From: Bacteroidaceae bacterium
GTDB lineage: Bacteria; Bacteroidota; Bacteroidia; Bacteroidales; Bacteroidaceae
Reading direction: 5' to 3'
Assembly (NCBI GenBank): GCA_900772575.1
Contig: CAAHEN010000206.1
Location: 1 to 31,305, forward strand
Length of the DNA: 31,305 bases
Under the pieces are notes generated by a model that saw nothing but the letters and a program-made list of their open reading frames with translations, was not told where the DNA came from and made no database searches. Positions 15,085-23,935 of this stretch are shown here, piece after piece. A program made the translations under genes and the position numbers. The stretch's first letter is position 1; every line of letters starts with the position of its first letter.

Positions 15085-16101
15085 ATGAACAGAAAAACGC
15101 TTGCCATGCTGGCCGTGATGTTCTGCGGCTGCTGCCACCTCGTGCAGGCCCGCCCCGGCAGCCAAGACACCCCTGAGAAAGACCAGGAACTGGGTACCGA
15201 TGAAAAAGTGGAATATATCCGCTACGGCAACTTCGACACGTGGCTGACACGCAACATCAAGGAGAGCGGCATCATCGGCGGCAAGACCAAGACGCTCTAT
15301 GAGATTGCCCCCAACGGCACTTGGAACAACAACAATGCCTACCACGGTCTCGGTGGCTCGCCTTGGGCCACGTCCAACGTTCTGGCCCGCGTGTCTGGCA
15401 TCACAAAGACCAATACCTCCGTCTACAAGGAGGCTCGCCCGGGCCATGGCTACTGCGCCAAGCTCTACACCCATATCGAGCAGTGCAAGGTGCTCGGCCT
15501 TGTCAACATCAAAGTGCTCGCCGCCGGCTCCGTCTATCTCGGCTGCACGCAAGAGCCCATCACCAGCACCTCCGACCCGATGAGCAAGCTCGACGCCGGC
15601 CTGCGCTTCAACCGCCGTCCGAAAGCGCTGATGGTAGACTACCGCGTCAAACTCTCCGGACAAGCCAACCGCATCAAGCAGACCGGCTTCAGTCGTGTCC
15701 AGACTGTCAGCGGCATCGACATGCCCGACATCATCCTCTACCTGCAGAAGCGCTGGGAAGACAGCAGCGGCAATATCCACGCCCGGCGCGTTGGCACCCT
15801 CGTACACCGCTTCAACCACTCCACAAATGGATGGGTCAACAACGCTCGCTTCAATATTCGCTATGGCAACATCACGCGGCAGAGCGGCTATGCCTCATAC
15901 ATGGGCCTGACGGGCGGTGACAACATCAAGTATGCCAAGAACAGCAAGGGCAAGATGGTGAAAGTCATCGAGGAGGGCTGGGCTGGTGCCAACGAGACGC
16001 CGACACACCTTGTCTTGCAGTTTGACTCCAGTCACGGCGGCGCCTATATCGGCAGCGTCGGCAACACGCTCTGGATAGACAACGTGCGCCTCGTGTTCTG
16101 A
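15085..16101 (+). CDS. Exported PCMD-domain protein
   Basis: A 338-residue protein with a signal peptide at residues 1-22 (cut near LVQA). The Cys cluster at residues 14-17 does not fit a proper lipobox. The mature part fits a PCMD-like, carbohydrate-binding-type fold: an early GNFDTWLTRNIKESG, a GLRFNRRPKALMVDYRVKL strand, and an end, WIDNVRLVF. It shares that end with the larger PCMD/MBG protein 1.5 kb upstream, and the Omp85-like gene lies between them. PCMD proteins are typical of Bacteroidota gut and oral lineages and are thought to act on or bind carbohydrate, but no enzyme activity is established to my knowledge. It is followed by nadC after 65 nt. Confidence 0.78.
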   Translation: MNRKTLAMLAVMFCGCCHLVQARPGSQDTPEKDQELGTDEKVEYIRYGNFDTWLTRNIKESGIIGGKTKTLYEIAPNGTWNNNNAYHGLGGSPWATSNVLARVSGITKTNTSVYKEARPGHGYCAKLYTHIEQCKVLGLVNIKVLAAGSVYLGCTQEPITSTSDPMSKLDAGLRFNRRPKALMVDYRVKLSGQANRIKQTGFSRVQTVSGIDMPDIILYLQKRWEDSSGNIHARRVGTLVHRFNHSTNGWVNNARFNIRYGNITRQSGYASYMGLTGGDNIKYAKNSKGKMVKVIEEGWAGANETPTHLVLQFDSSHGGAYIGSVGNTLWIDNVRLVF

Positions 16102-16166
16102 CACCTGCACGGCCATGTAGGCTCTTCCAGACAGTCCACATTATGAATCCATAACACCACATTGAT

Positions 16167-17015
16167 ATGTACACCGTAGATGAACTCAACGACCGACTGA
16201 TAGACCTTGCCTTCTCCGAAGACATCGGCGACGGTGACCACACCACACTCTGCTGCATCCCGGAAGACGCCATGGGCAAATCGAAACTGCTCATCAAGGA
16301 AGACGGCGTTCTGGCTGGCATACGCATCGCCAAAGAAATCTTCCACCGCTTCGACCCCACCATGCAGGTCGAGGTGCTCATTGAAGACGGCGCTCGCGTC
16401 AAGAAGGGGGATGTCGCCATGATCGTGACCGGAAAGGTGCGCAGCCTGCTCCAGACCGAACGCCTTATGCTCAATGTCATGCAACGCATGAGCGGCATTG
16501 CCACGATGACGGCCAAGTATGTCGAGCGGCTGAAGGGCACCCACACCCGCATACTCGACACCCGCAAGACCACACCCGGCATGCGCATGCTGGAGAAAGA
16601 GGCTGTCAAGATCGGCGGCGGCGTCAACCACCGCATTGGGCTCTTCGACATGATCCTGCTCAAGGACAACCATGTGGACTTTGCCGGCGGTATCGCCAAT
16701 GCCCTCGACCGCTGTGCCCAGTACCAGAAGGGAAAGGGACTGCACCTCAAAGTGGAGATCGAGGTGCGTTCCTTCGACGAGATACGCCAAGTCATGGCAC
16801 ACGGCGGCGCCGACCGCATCATGCTCGACAATTTCTCCGTGGCCGATACCCGCAAGGCCGTTGAGATGATCGGGGGAAAGTTTGAGACGGAGTCGAGTGG
16901 CGGCATCACGCTAGACACGTTGCGCGACTACGCCGAATGCGGCGTAGACTACATCTCGGTCGGCGCCCTGACCCACTCGGTCAAGGGGCTGGACATGTCG
17001 TTCAAAGCCTGCTGA
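16167..17015 (+). CDS. nadC: Nicotinate-nucleotide pyrophosphorylase (carboxylating)
   Basis: This 282-residue cytosolic enzyme is quinolinate phosphoribosyltransferase. It converts quinolinate and PRPP to nicotinate mononucleotide with release of CO2 and pyrophosphate in de novo NAD synthesis. Family motifs run in order: EDIGDGDHTT near the N terminus, ILDTRKTTPGMR at about 131-142, KIGGGVNHRIGL, MILLKDNHV, a KVEIEVRS strand, IMLDNF, then ESSGGITL and DYISVGALTHS at the end of the barrel. Length is normal for the family. The neighbours are not NAD genes; nadA and nadB are not in the window. A C69 peptidase gene follows 32 nt later on the same strand. Confidence 0.97.
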   Translation: MYTVDELNDRLIDLAFSEDIGDGDHTTLCCIPEDAMGKSKLLIKEDGVLAGIRIAKEIFHRFDPTMQVEVLIEDGARVKKGDVAMIVTGKVRSLLQTERLMLNVMQRMSGIATMTAKYVERLKGTHTRILDTRKTTPGMRMLEKEAVKIGGGVNHRIGLFDMILLKDNHVDFAGGIANALDRCAQYQKGKGLHLKVEIEVRSFDEIRQVMAHGGADRIMLDNFSVADTRKAVEMIGGKFETESSGGITLDTLRDYAECGVDYISVGALTHSVKGLDMSFKAC

Positions 17016-17047
17016 AGCCAGGCGATACAGCCACACAAAAAATACAC

Positions 17048-18706
17048 ATGAAAAAGAATATCTTACGCATGGCCCTTGTCGCACTGGCTTGGGCCATCGC
17101 CACCATACCATCGGAAGCCTGCACCAGTTTTCTCGTCGGCAAAAAGGCCTCGGCCGACGGGTCGGCTTTCATCACTTACAACGCTGACGACTACGGCATG
17201 TATGGCCGCCTGCTCTACCTGCCAGCCGGCAAACACGCCAAAGGCACCATGCGCCGCATCGTCGACGGCGACACCAACCACTATCTGGGTGAAATCGCTG
17301 AAGCACCGGAGACCTACGCCGTCATGGGCAACATCAACGAGCACCAAGTGGCCATCACGGAGACAACCTTCGGCGGACGCGCCGAACTGGCTGACTCGAC
17401 GGGTATCATTGACTATGTCAGCCTCATGGCCATCGCCCTGCAACGCAGCAAGACAGCCCGCGAGGCCATCAAGGTGATGACCACCCTTGTGCAGGAATAC
17501 GGCTATGCCAGTGAGGGAGAGAGCTTCTCCATCGCCGACCCCAACGAGGTATGGATTCTCGAAATGATCGGCAAAGGGCCGGGCCGCAAGGGCACTGTAT
17601 GGGTGGCTGTCCGCATCCCCGACGACTGTATCGCTGCCCATGCCAACCAGAGCCGCATCCATCGCTTCAACCTCAAAGACAAGCAGAACGTGCTCTATGC
17701 CAAGGACGTCATCAGTTTTGCCCGTGAGAAGGGCTATTTCAAGGGACGAGATGCCGACTTCTCGTTTGCCGACGCCTACGCCCCCGCTGACTTCTCAGCC
17801 ATCCGTTTCTGCGAGGCCCGTGTCTGGAGTTTCTTCAACCATTGGGTCGACGGCATGGACAAATATCTGGACTATGTCGACGGCAAGCACATCGGCAAGG
17901 CCGAGGTGATGCCGCTCTACTTCAAGCCGAAGCGGCTGCTCTCGCTCCATGACGTCATGAAGTCAAACCGCGACCATTTTGAAGGCACGCCTTTCGACAT
18001 CACCAACGATGCCGGCGCCGGCGTCTATACTGCCCCCTACCGCCCCACGCCGCTGACTTTCAAATACGAGGGAAAGACCTACTTCAATGAGCGCCCCATC
18101 TCGACGCAGCAGACGGGATTCACCGTCGTGGCACAGCTCCGCAGCAACCTGCCCAATGCCATCGGCGGTATTCTCTGGTTCGGCAACGACGACCCCAACA
18201 TGGTGGCCTATACTCCCGTGTACTGCTCGGCCACGCGCGTCCCGGAATGTTATGACAAAGACACAGCCGACGGTGTGACCTTCTCCTGGAAGTCAGCCTT
18301 CTGGGTGTGCAACTGGGTGGCCAACATGACCTATCCGCGCTATGCCCAGCTTTTCCCCAGCGTCGAGGCCGTACGCGACGAGCTCGAAGCGCACTACGCT
18401 ACAGAGCAGGCCAAGGTGGAGGCCGAGGCCGCTCGCCTCTATGCAGAAAGTCCGACAAAGGCCATAGCCTATCTGACTGACTACACCGTTCAGTGTGCCC
18501 AAGATATGCTCAACCGCTGGCGCCAACTCGGTGAGTACCTCATCGTCAAATACAATGACCAGACCGTCAAACCGGAGGCTAATGGCAAGTTTCTCCGTAC
18601 ACCCGACGGCCTCGGCCAGCGTCCGGAGCGTCCCGGCTTCCCGGAGAAATATAAGGAGATCCTCATCCGCGAGACGGGCGACAAATATCTCGTTCCCAGA
18701 CAATGA
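17048..18706 (+). CDS. C69-family dipeptidase
   Basis: This 552-residue exported peptidase belongs to family C69 (PepD/acid-ceramidase-like Ntn hydrolases). A signal peptide at residues 1-24 is followed directly by Cys25 in the EACTSF context. On maturation that Cys becomes the N-terminal nucleophile. Other family features are a SADGSAFITYNADD segment, GNINEHQVAITETTFGG at about 99-115, and SIADPNEVWILEMIGKG, followed by AAHANQSRI. The enzyme probably cleaves dipeptides in the periplasm, fitting the amino-acid-fermenting lifestyle of many Bacteroidales; that is inference. The ATG at 17048 starts the signal peptide. It lies 32 nt after nadC and is probably co-transcribed, though the pairing has no obvious functional logic. 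Confidence 0.93.
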   Translation: MKKNILRMALVALAWAIATIPSEACTSFLVGKKASADGSAFITYNADDYGMYGRLLYLPAGKHAKGTMRRIVDGDTNHYLGEIAEAPETYAVMGNINEHQVAITETTFGGRAELADSTGIIDYVSLMAIALQRSKTAREAIKVMTTLVQEYGYASEGESFSIADPNEVWILEMIGKGPGRKGTVWVAVRIPDDCIAAHANQSRIHRFNLKDKQNVLYAKDVISFAREKGYFKGRDADFSFADAYAPADFSAIRFCEARVWSFFNHWVDGMDKYLDYVDGKHIGKAEVMPLYFKPKRLLSLHDVMKSNRDHFEGTPFDITNDAGAGVYTAPYRPTPLTFKYEGKTYFNERPISTQQTGFTVVAQLRSNLPNAIGGILWFGNDDPNMVAYTPVYCSATRVPECYDKDTADGVTFSWKSAFWVCNWVANMTYPRYAQLFPSVEAVRDELEAHYATEQAKVEAEAARLYAESPTKAIAYLTDYTVQCAQDMLNRWRQLGEYLIVKYNDQTVKPEANGKFLRTPDGLGQRPERPGFPEKYKEILIRETGDKYLVPRQ

Positions 18707-18719
18707 ATACTCTGAGCAC

Positions 18720-18767
18720 GACGGACACGCCCGACCAAGCCTGACAAGCGTGGTCGGGCGTGCCGTC
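18720..18767 (+). terminator. Long hairpin after the C69 dipeptidase gene
   Basis: GACGG (18720-18724), a bulged A, then CACGCCCGACCA (18726-18737) pair with TGGTCGGGCGTG (18751-18762) and CCGTC (18763-18767). That is 17 pairs with a single bulge and a 13-nt loop, 13 nt after the stop. No T tract follows. Confidence 0.55.
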
Positions 18768-18832
18768 GCTCCCCCTTAGCCGCCAACAAGCGAAAACCTA
18801 TCAAACATAAATCCTAGCATTTTCAAACAACC

Positions 18833-21565
18833 ATGCAAAACAAGCCACATTACACGGGACTCTCCGAGGCAGAAATCGCCGAAAGCCGCCGTCTGCACGG
18901 CACCAACGTGCTCACGCCGCCGGAGAAGGAGTCACTCCTGAGCAAGTTCGCAAAGAAATTCGGCGATCCGCTCATCATCATATTACTCGTCGCCGGCCTG
19001 CTCTCTGTGGGCATCGCCCTCTACGAATATTTCGGCCCGGGACACGAGCAGGGTGACACGGCCGTGTTCTTCGAGCCCATCGGCATTTTCGTGGCTATCT
19101 TTCTGGCCACCGGCTTGGCCTTCTACTTCGAGATGAAGGCAGACAAGGAGTTCGACCTGCTCAACCAGGTCAACGACGACACCCCCGTGCAGGTCATTCG
19201 CAACGGCAACACAACCGAGGTGCCCAAGCGCGACATCGTGGTCGGTGACATCGTGGTGCTGACCACTGGCGACGAGATTCCGGCTGACGGTGAACTGCTC
19301 GAAGCCACGTCGCTCCACGTCGACGAGTCGACATTGACGGGTGAACCGATATGCGCCAAGAGCATACGCCCCGAGGACTTCGACACTAACGCCACCTTTC
19401 CCACCAACCACGTGCTGCGCGGCACCAAGGTGATGGAGGGGCACGGCCTCTTCCGCGTGACAGCCGTCGGCGACAGCACAGAGAACGGCAAGGTCTTCGT
19501 CGCCGCACAGATTGACAACAGCGTCAAGACTCCCCTCAACGAGCAGCTTGAAGGACTGGCCGGCAAGATTTCCGTCATCAGCTACGGGCTGGCCGCCCTC
19601 ATCATCATCGGGCGCACGGCCCACTTCTTCATGACCGCCGACGCACCGGGCTGGATCGACGTGCTATCCAGCCTGCTACAGACCTGCATGGTGGCCGTCA
19701 CCCTCATCGTCGTCGCTGTACCTGAAGGCCTGCCCATGGCCGTCACACTCAGTCTGGCCTACAGCATGAGGCGCATGTTGAAGACAAACAACCTTGTCCG
19801 CAAGATGCATGCCTGCGAGACGATGGGGGCCACGACCGTCATCTGCACCGACAAGACAGGAACGCTGACCCAGAACCAGATGCGGGTGGCCGAGACACAC
19901 TTCTACGCACTCGGCGACGCGCAGAAACTCGATGACTCTGAAACGGCGCGCACCATCATCGAAGGAATCGCCGTCAACTCCACAGCGACACTCGATCTTT
20001 CCGATCCCTCCAAGCCCCATGCCCTCGGCAATCCCACCGAAGGTGCCTTGCTGCTCTGGCTACATGACAGCGGCATCGACTTCCGTTCGTTCAAAGAGGC
20101 CACGACGGTCATCGAGGAACTGCCCTTCACGACGGAGCGCAAATACATGGCCACGGTGGTCAAGTCTGCCGTGACCGGCCTCCGCACGCTCTATGTCAAA
20201 GGGGCACCGGAAATCGTACTGAAACTCTGTGCCACCATCGACGGCAACCGCTCTGCCGCCGACGTGGCCACGCAATTGACTGCCTACCAGAACCAAGCCA
20301 TGCGCACATTGGCCTTCGCCGCCTGCACGATCGACGACGGCGAGGCCGCCATCACTGACGGCAAGGTCTGTGCCAAACACCTGCACTTCATGGGAATCGT
20401 CGCCATCGCCGACCCTGTGCGTGCCGATGTGCCCGCCGCCGTGCGCCGCTGTATCGACGCCGGTATCGCCATCAAGATTGTCACCGGTGACACACCGGCT
20501 ACAGCTCGTGAAATCGGTCGGCAAATTGGCTTGTGGCAACCAAGCGACGGTGACCGCAACATCATCACCGGCCCGGAGTTTGCCGCCCTCTCAGACGACG
20601 AGCTTGACAAGCGCATTCTCGACCTGAAAATCATCTCACGCGCCAGACCGATGGACAAGAAGCGCCTCGTCGAGACGCTACAGAAGAAAGGGCAGGTGGT
20701 CGCCGTCACGGGCGACGGCACCAATGACGCCCCAGCGCTGAAGGCGGCCCACGTCGGGCTCTCGATGGGTGACGGCACCTCTGTGGCCAAGGAAGCCAGC
20801 GACATCACGATCCTCGACAACTCCTTCGCCAGTATCACCAGGGCCGTCATGTGGGGGCGCTCGCTCTACCAGAACATACAGCGCTTTATCCTCTTCCAGA
20901 TGACGGTCAACGTCGTGGCTTGCCTCGTCGTCCTCATCGGCGCCATCTTCGGCACACAGTCGCCCATCACGGTGACACAGATGCTCTGGGTCAACCTCAT
21001 CATGGACACATTTGCCGCCATGGCGCTGGCCTCGCTGCCTCCCTCAGAGGCTGTCATGGCAGATAAGCCGCGCTCACGCACCGCGTTCATCATCAATCGC
21101 CCCATGTGGCAGGGCATCATCGGACTGGGACTTCTTTTCACCGTCCTGCTCTTCGCGTTGCTCATGCTCTTCCGCAACTACGATATCCAGTCATTGACCG
21201 CACTGGCCGACCTCTCGGCCCACGCCAAGAGCGACGGCAATCTCTCGCCTTATGAACTGAGCCTGTTCTTCACCATCTTCGTCATGCTGCAGTTTTGGAA
21301 CATGTTCAACGCCCGCGCCTTCGAGACTGGGCGCTCGGCTTTCCACTTCAAGGGCTGCAACAGTTTTCTGGCCATCGCCCTGTTCATTCTCGTCGGCCAG
21401 TGGCTCATTGTCAGCTTCGGCGGCAAGATGTTCAGCGTCGTCCCACTACATGCTGCCGACTGGGGCATCATCATCATCGCCACGTCCGTGGTGCTCTGGG
21501 TCGGTGAACTCAACCGTGTCATTTTCCATCGCCACCGGGCCGACGACCCGCACCCTGCACCCTAA
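18833..21565 (+). CDS. Calcium-translocating P-type ATPase (PMCA/SERCA type)
   Basis: This is a 910-residue inner-membrane P2-type ATPase that should export Ca2+ from the cytosol at the cost of ATP. The N-terminal cation-ATPase domain leads into TM1-2, then the actuator domain with DESTLTGEP (residues ~164-172). The TM4 motif VPEGLP around 296-301 is the ion-binding signature of Ca pumps. The phosphorylation site is Asp340 in DKTGTLT; a KGAPE nucleotide-binding motif and the hinge TGDGTNDAPALK follow. The C-terminal membrane region has LWVNLIMDTFAA and a final LF...QFWNMFNARAF segment. It ends with a His/Asp-rich tail (HRHRADDPHP). An HD-domain gene follows 13 nt later in an apparent operon. 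No perfect TAnnTTTG box is seen upstream. Confidence 0.95.
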   Translation: MQNKPHYTGLSEAEIAESRRLHGTNVLTPPEKESLLSKFAKKFGDPLIIILLVAGLLSVGIALYEYFGPGHEQGDTAVFFEPIGIFVAIFLATGLAFYFEMKADKEFDLLNQVNDDTPVQVIRNGNTTEVPKRDIVVGDIVVLTTGDEIPADGELLEATSLHVDESTLTGEPICAKSIRPEDFDTNATFPTNHVLRGTKVMEGHGLFRVTAVGDSTENGKVFVAAQIDNSVKTPLNEQLEGLAGKISVISYGLAALIIIGRTAHFFMTADAPGWIDVLSSLLQTCMVAVTLIVVAVPEGLPMAVTLSLAYSMRRMLKTNNLVRKMHACETMGATTVICTDKTGTLTQNQMRVAETHFYALGDAQKLDDSETARTIIEGIAVNSTATLDLSDPSKPHALGNPTEGALLLWLHDSGIDFRSFKEATTVIEELPFTTERKYMATVVKSAVTGLRTLYVKGAPEIVLKLCATIDGNRSAADVATQLTAYQNQAMRTLAFAACTIDDGEAAITDGKVCAKHLHFMGIVAIADPVRADVPAAVRRCIDAGIAIKIVTGDTPATAREIGRQIGLWQPSDGDRNIITGPEFAALSDDELDKRILDLKIISRARPMDKKRLVETLQKKGQVVAVTGDGTNDAPALKAAHVGLSMGDGTSVAKEASDITILDNSFASITRAVMWGRSLYQNIQRFILFQMTVNVVACLVVLIGAIFGTQSPITVTQMLWVNLIMDTFAAMALASLPPSEAVMADKPRSRTAFIINRPMWQGIIGLGLLFTVLLFALLMLFRNYDIQSLTALADLSAHAKSDGNLSPYELSLFFTIFVMLQFWNMFNARAFETGRSAFHFKGCNSFLAIALFILVGQWLIVSFGGKMFSVVPLHAADWGIIIIATSVVLWVGELNRVIFHRHRADDPHPAP

Positions 21566-21578
21566 AAACGATTGAAGC

Positions 21579-22220
21579 ATGACGCCCCAAGAGATTAAGA
21601 CCAACAAAGAGCTGTTCATCACCGCCTGCCGCGAACACATTCAGCGCGACGGCATAGACCGGCTGCTCGACTATCTTGAGAAAGCAACGGACTTCTATAC
21701 GGCACCTTCGTCGACAGCCTTTCACCTCAACGAGGACGGCGGACTGTGCCGCCACTCGCTCAATGTCTACGAGACAGCCGTGAAACTCTATGAGACCGTC
21801 GTCAGACCGGCCATCGAAGCCGGCACTTCCCCTTTCACCGAACCGCTCAGTGGAGAGAGCATCGCCATCGCTGCCTTGTTGCACGATGTCTGCAAGACGA
21901 AGATCTACCACAAGACCGAAAAGTGGAAGAAGGACGGGCAGGGGCGTTGGGTCAGTTACACTGGCTATGAGATACAAGACGACTTCCCATTCGGACATGG
22001 GGAGAAATCATGCGTCATCCTCAGCTGGTTCATGCGCTTGAAGAGCGACGAACTGCTGGCCATACGCTGGCACATGGGCATGTTTGAGATGACGGAACAG
22101 GGCAGCAGCACGCGCTTTGCCTACCGCAATGCGATGGGCAGATCGCCGCTCGTCTCGCTCCTCCAATGCGCCGACATGCTGGCCTCTAACTGCCTTGAGC
22201 AGACCACAACACTGAAATAG
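21579..22220 (+). CDS. HD-domain phosphohydrolase-like protein
   Basis: This 213-residue cytosolic protein carries a metal-binding HD domain. His59 in LCRHSLNV and the His102-Asp103 pair in ALLHDVCKTK are the ligands; HGEKSC near residue 142 and a later IRWHMG supply further candidates. HD proteins hydrolyse phosphoesters, often of nucleotides or RNA ends; the arrangement recalls the HD domain of YhaM-type exonucleases, but no OB-fold is present and the substrate is unknown. It begins 13 nt after the calcium ATPase stop, so the two genes are almost certainly co-transcribed. A strong terminator follows. Confidence 0.88.
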   Translation: MTPQEIKTNKELFITACREHIQRDGIDRLLDYLEKATDFYTAPSSTAFHLNEDGGLCRHSLNVYETAVKLYETVVRPAIEAGTSPFTEPLSGESIAIAALLHDVCKTKIYHKTEKWKKDGQGRWVSYTGYEIQDDFPFGHGEKSCVILSWFMRLKSDELLAIRWHMGMFEMTEQGSSTRFAYRNAMGRSPLVSLLQCADMLASNCLEQTTTLK

Positions 22221-22232
22221 GGCTCAAGAGCC

Positions 22233-22270
22233 AAGGACGGGGCACCCGCATGGATGCCCCGTCCTTTTTT
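22233..22270 (+). terminator. Intrinsic terminator of the ATPase-HD operon
   Basis: AAGGACGGGGCA (22233-22244) pairs perfectly with TGCCCCGTCCTT (22255-22266) across a 10-nt loop, followed directly by TTTT. It begins 12 nt after the HD gene stop codon. Confidence 0.92.
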
Positions 22271-22367
22271 CAAGATAATGCATTCCGAAGCGAAAGCCAG
22301 TTTGGTTCAAGCCGACTCCGGTAAGCCGGTAAGCCCCTGAGTACACGACGTTTCTTTCCGCAAAGGC

Positions 22368-22397
22368 CTTGCATTTCGTTTTTTAGTCGTAACTTTG
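22368..22397 (+). promoter_or_regulatory. Promoter of the amidase-MCE operon
   Basis: CTTG at 22368-22371, 18 nt, then TAACTTTG at 22390-22397. Transcription would begin about 22403, leaving a leader of only ~15 nt to the ATG at 22418. Confidence 0.65.
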
Positions 22398-22417
22398 CAC
22401 ACAACAATTTTGCTGGT

Positions 22418-23923
22418 ATGCACCGACTGTCAAATTTCAAGCGCCTCGCCATCAGCCTCATCGGGACATTGCTTCCCACACTCTTCGCCATGGCTTCGGG
22501 TCACGCAGACGACAAAGCCTTTACCATCGTCATCGATGCCGGACACGGCGGTGCTGATGCCGGTGCCACCGGCGCATACTCCAAGGAGAAGGACATTAAC
22601 CTGAAAGTGGCTCTCGAACTGGGACGCTTGCTCAAGCGCAACAGCCCTGAGGTCAATGTCGTCTACACCCGCCGCACTGATGTCTTTATCCCCTTGCAAA
22701 CCCGGGCAGACATCGCCAACCGCAACAAGGCGGATCTCTTCATCTCCATTCACACCAACGCCCTGCCCAAGGGACGCATTGCCTACGGCTCTGAAACCTA
22801 TACACTTGGTATGGCGCGCGCCGCAGCCAACCTAGAGGTGGCCAAGCGCGAGAATGCCGTCATCACCTACGAAAAGAACTATAAGCAAACCTACGAAGGC
22901 TTCGACCCCAACAAGGCTGAGAGCTACATCATTTTCGAGCTCATGCAGGATCGCTACATGAAGCAGAGCGTCGAACTGGCGCGTGCCGTACAGCAGCAGT
23001 ATGTCAGGAATGGGCGCAAGAACAAAGGGGTACACCAAGCCGGCTTTCTCGTCCTGCGCAAGACGTCCATGCCCGCCATCCTCACCGAACTCGGATTCAT
23101 CTCCACTCCTGAAGAGGAGGCCTATCTCAACTCTGACAAAGGGGTCAAGACCTTGGCACTGAGCATCTACAACGGCATTGCCAAATACCGCAACTCCAAC
23201 GCGGCCTCAGCAGCGCTCTCCATGTCGCCCATCATACCTGAAGATCCCATTGACAAGGATGCAGCCGGCGAGAAAGCAGTCGTCGCCGTCGCCAAGCCGG
23301 TTCTGCCAGCCATGACGGGCGATGAAGGCACCAACAACAGCCGTAAGCCCGCAAGCGACCAAGCACTGCCTTCCGTCATGCCGGTTGAGACGACCGACAA
23401 ACCGCAGCTTGCCGATGCCAGTGCAGATCGCAGCCACCAGACCGCCGCCAAGCGGACGAATGAGCCCAAGAAGGCCTCCACGGAGGAAAATGCCGGCACA
23501 GCGACAAAAAATGCGGCTGCCAGCAAGCAGCAGCAAGCACCACAGGCCTCTGCCGACAAGAAAACGCCGCAGGCCAAAACCACAAAACCGGCTGTCCCGG
23601 CTACCAAGGCCGATGGAACAGCCAACCGTAAGCCGGCAACCGCCGACACGTCCGGTCGACCAGTGTTCAGGGTACAAATCTTCGTCAGCGACAAGCGACT
23701 GAAAACGACAGACAGCCGCTTCAAAGGGCTCTCACCTGTCGACAGCTACACTGACGGTGGCAGCATCAAGTACACCTACGGCGAGAGCACCAGCTACGCG
23801 GAAATCCGCAAAGTCCAGAAGGGCATCGCCGACAAATTTCCCGGTACATTCATTGTGGCGTTCGTCAACGGCAAGCGCACGAACCTGGCAGAAGCCATCA
23901 GTCTCTCCAGACAAAAACAATAG
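22418..23923 (+). CDS. N-acetylmuramoyl-L-alanine amidase with SPOR-like C terminus
   Basis: This 501-residue exported zinc amidase (Amidase_3) cuts the amide bond between muramic acid and the stem peptide of peptidoglycan, as needed in cell separation. A signal segment covers residues 8-30. Zinc ligands are His43 in IDAGHGG, Glu57 and His112 in ISIHTN; Glu224 in ILTELGFIS is the catalytic acid/base. The catalytic domain ends near 260. A long Ala/Lys/Thr/Pro-rich linker of ~150 residues follows, and the last ~85 residues (from RPVFRVQIFVSD) form an alpha/beta unit resembling a SPOR domain, which would target septal glycan. The MCE gene follows 12 nt later, a pairing that recurs in Bacteroidota as far as I recall. 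Confidence 0.93.
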   Translation: MHRLSNFKRLAISLIGTLLPTLFAMASGHADDKAFTIVIDAGHGGADAGATGAYSKEKDINLKVALELGRLLKRNSPEVNVVYTRRTDVFIPLQTRADIANRNKADLFISIHTNALPKGRIAYGSETYTLGMARAAANLEVAKRENAVITYEKNYKQTYEGFDPNKAESYIIFELMQDRYMKQSVELARAVQQQYVRNGRKNKGVHQAGFLVLRKTSMPAILTELGFISTPEEEAYLNSDKGVKTLALSIYNGIAKYRNSNAASAALSMSPIIPEDPIDKDAAGEKAVVAVAKPVLPAMTGDEGTNNSRKPASDQALPSVMPVETTDKPQLADASADRSHQTAAKRTNEPKKASTEENAGTATKNAAASKQQQAPQASADKKTPQAKTTKPAVPATKADGTANRKPATADTSGRPVFRVQIFVSDKRLKTTDSRFKGLSPVDSYTDGGSIKYTYGESTSYAEIRKVQKGIADKFPGTFIVAFVNGKRTNLAEAISLSRQKQ

Positions 23924-23935
23924 TCAAACTCCCCC

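Noticed and set aside
15058..15819. Long minus-strand open frame of 253 codons
   Set aside because: It lies antisense to the PCMD gene. Its composition (Val, Gly, Ala and Glu-rich, no fold pattern) is what GC-rich coding sequence gives in an opposite frame.
16937..17047. Upstream extension of the C69 dipeptidase frame
   Set aside because: The extra 37 residues overlap the end of nadC, are Arg/Gly-rich, and would hide the signal peptide that begins at the ATG at 17048.
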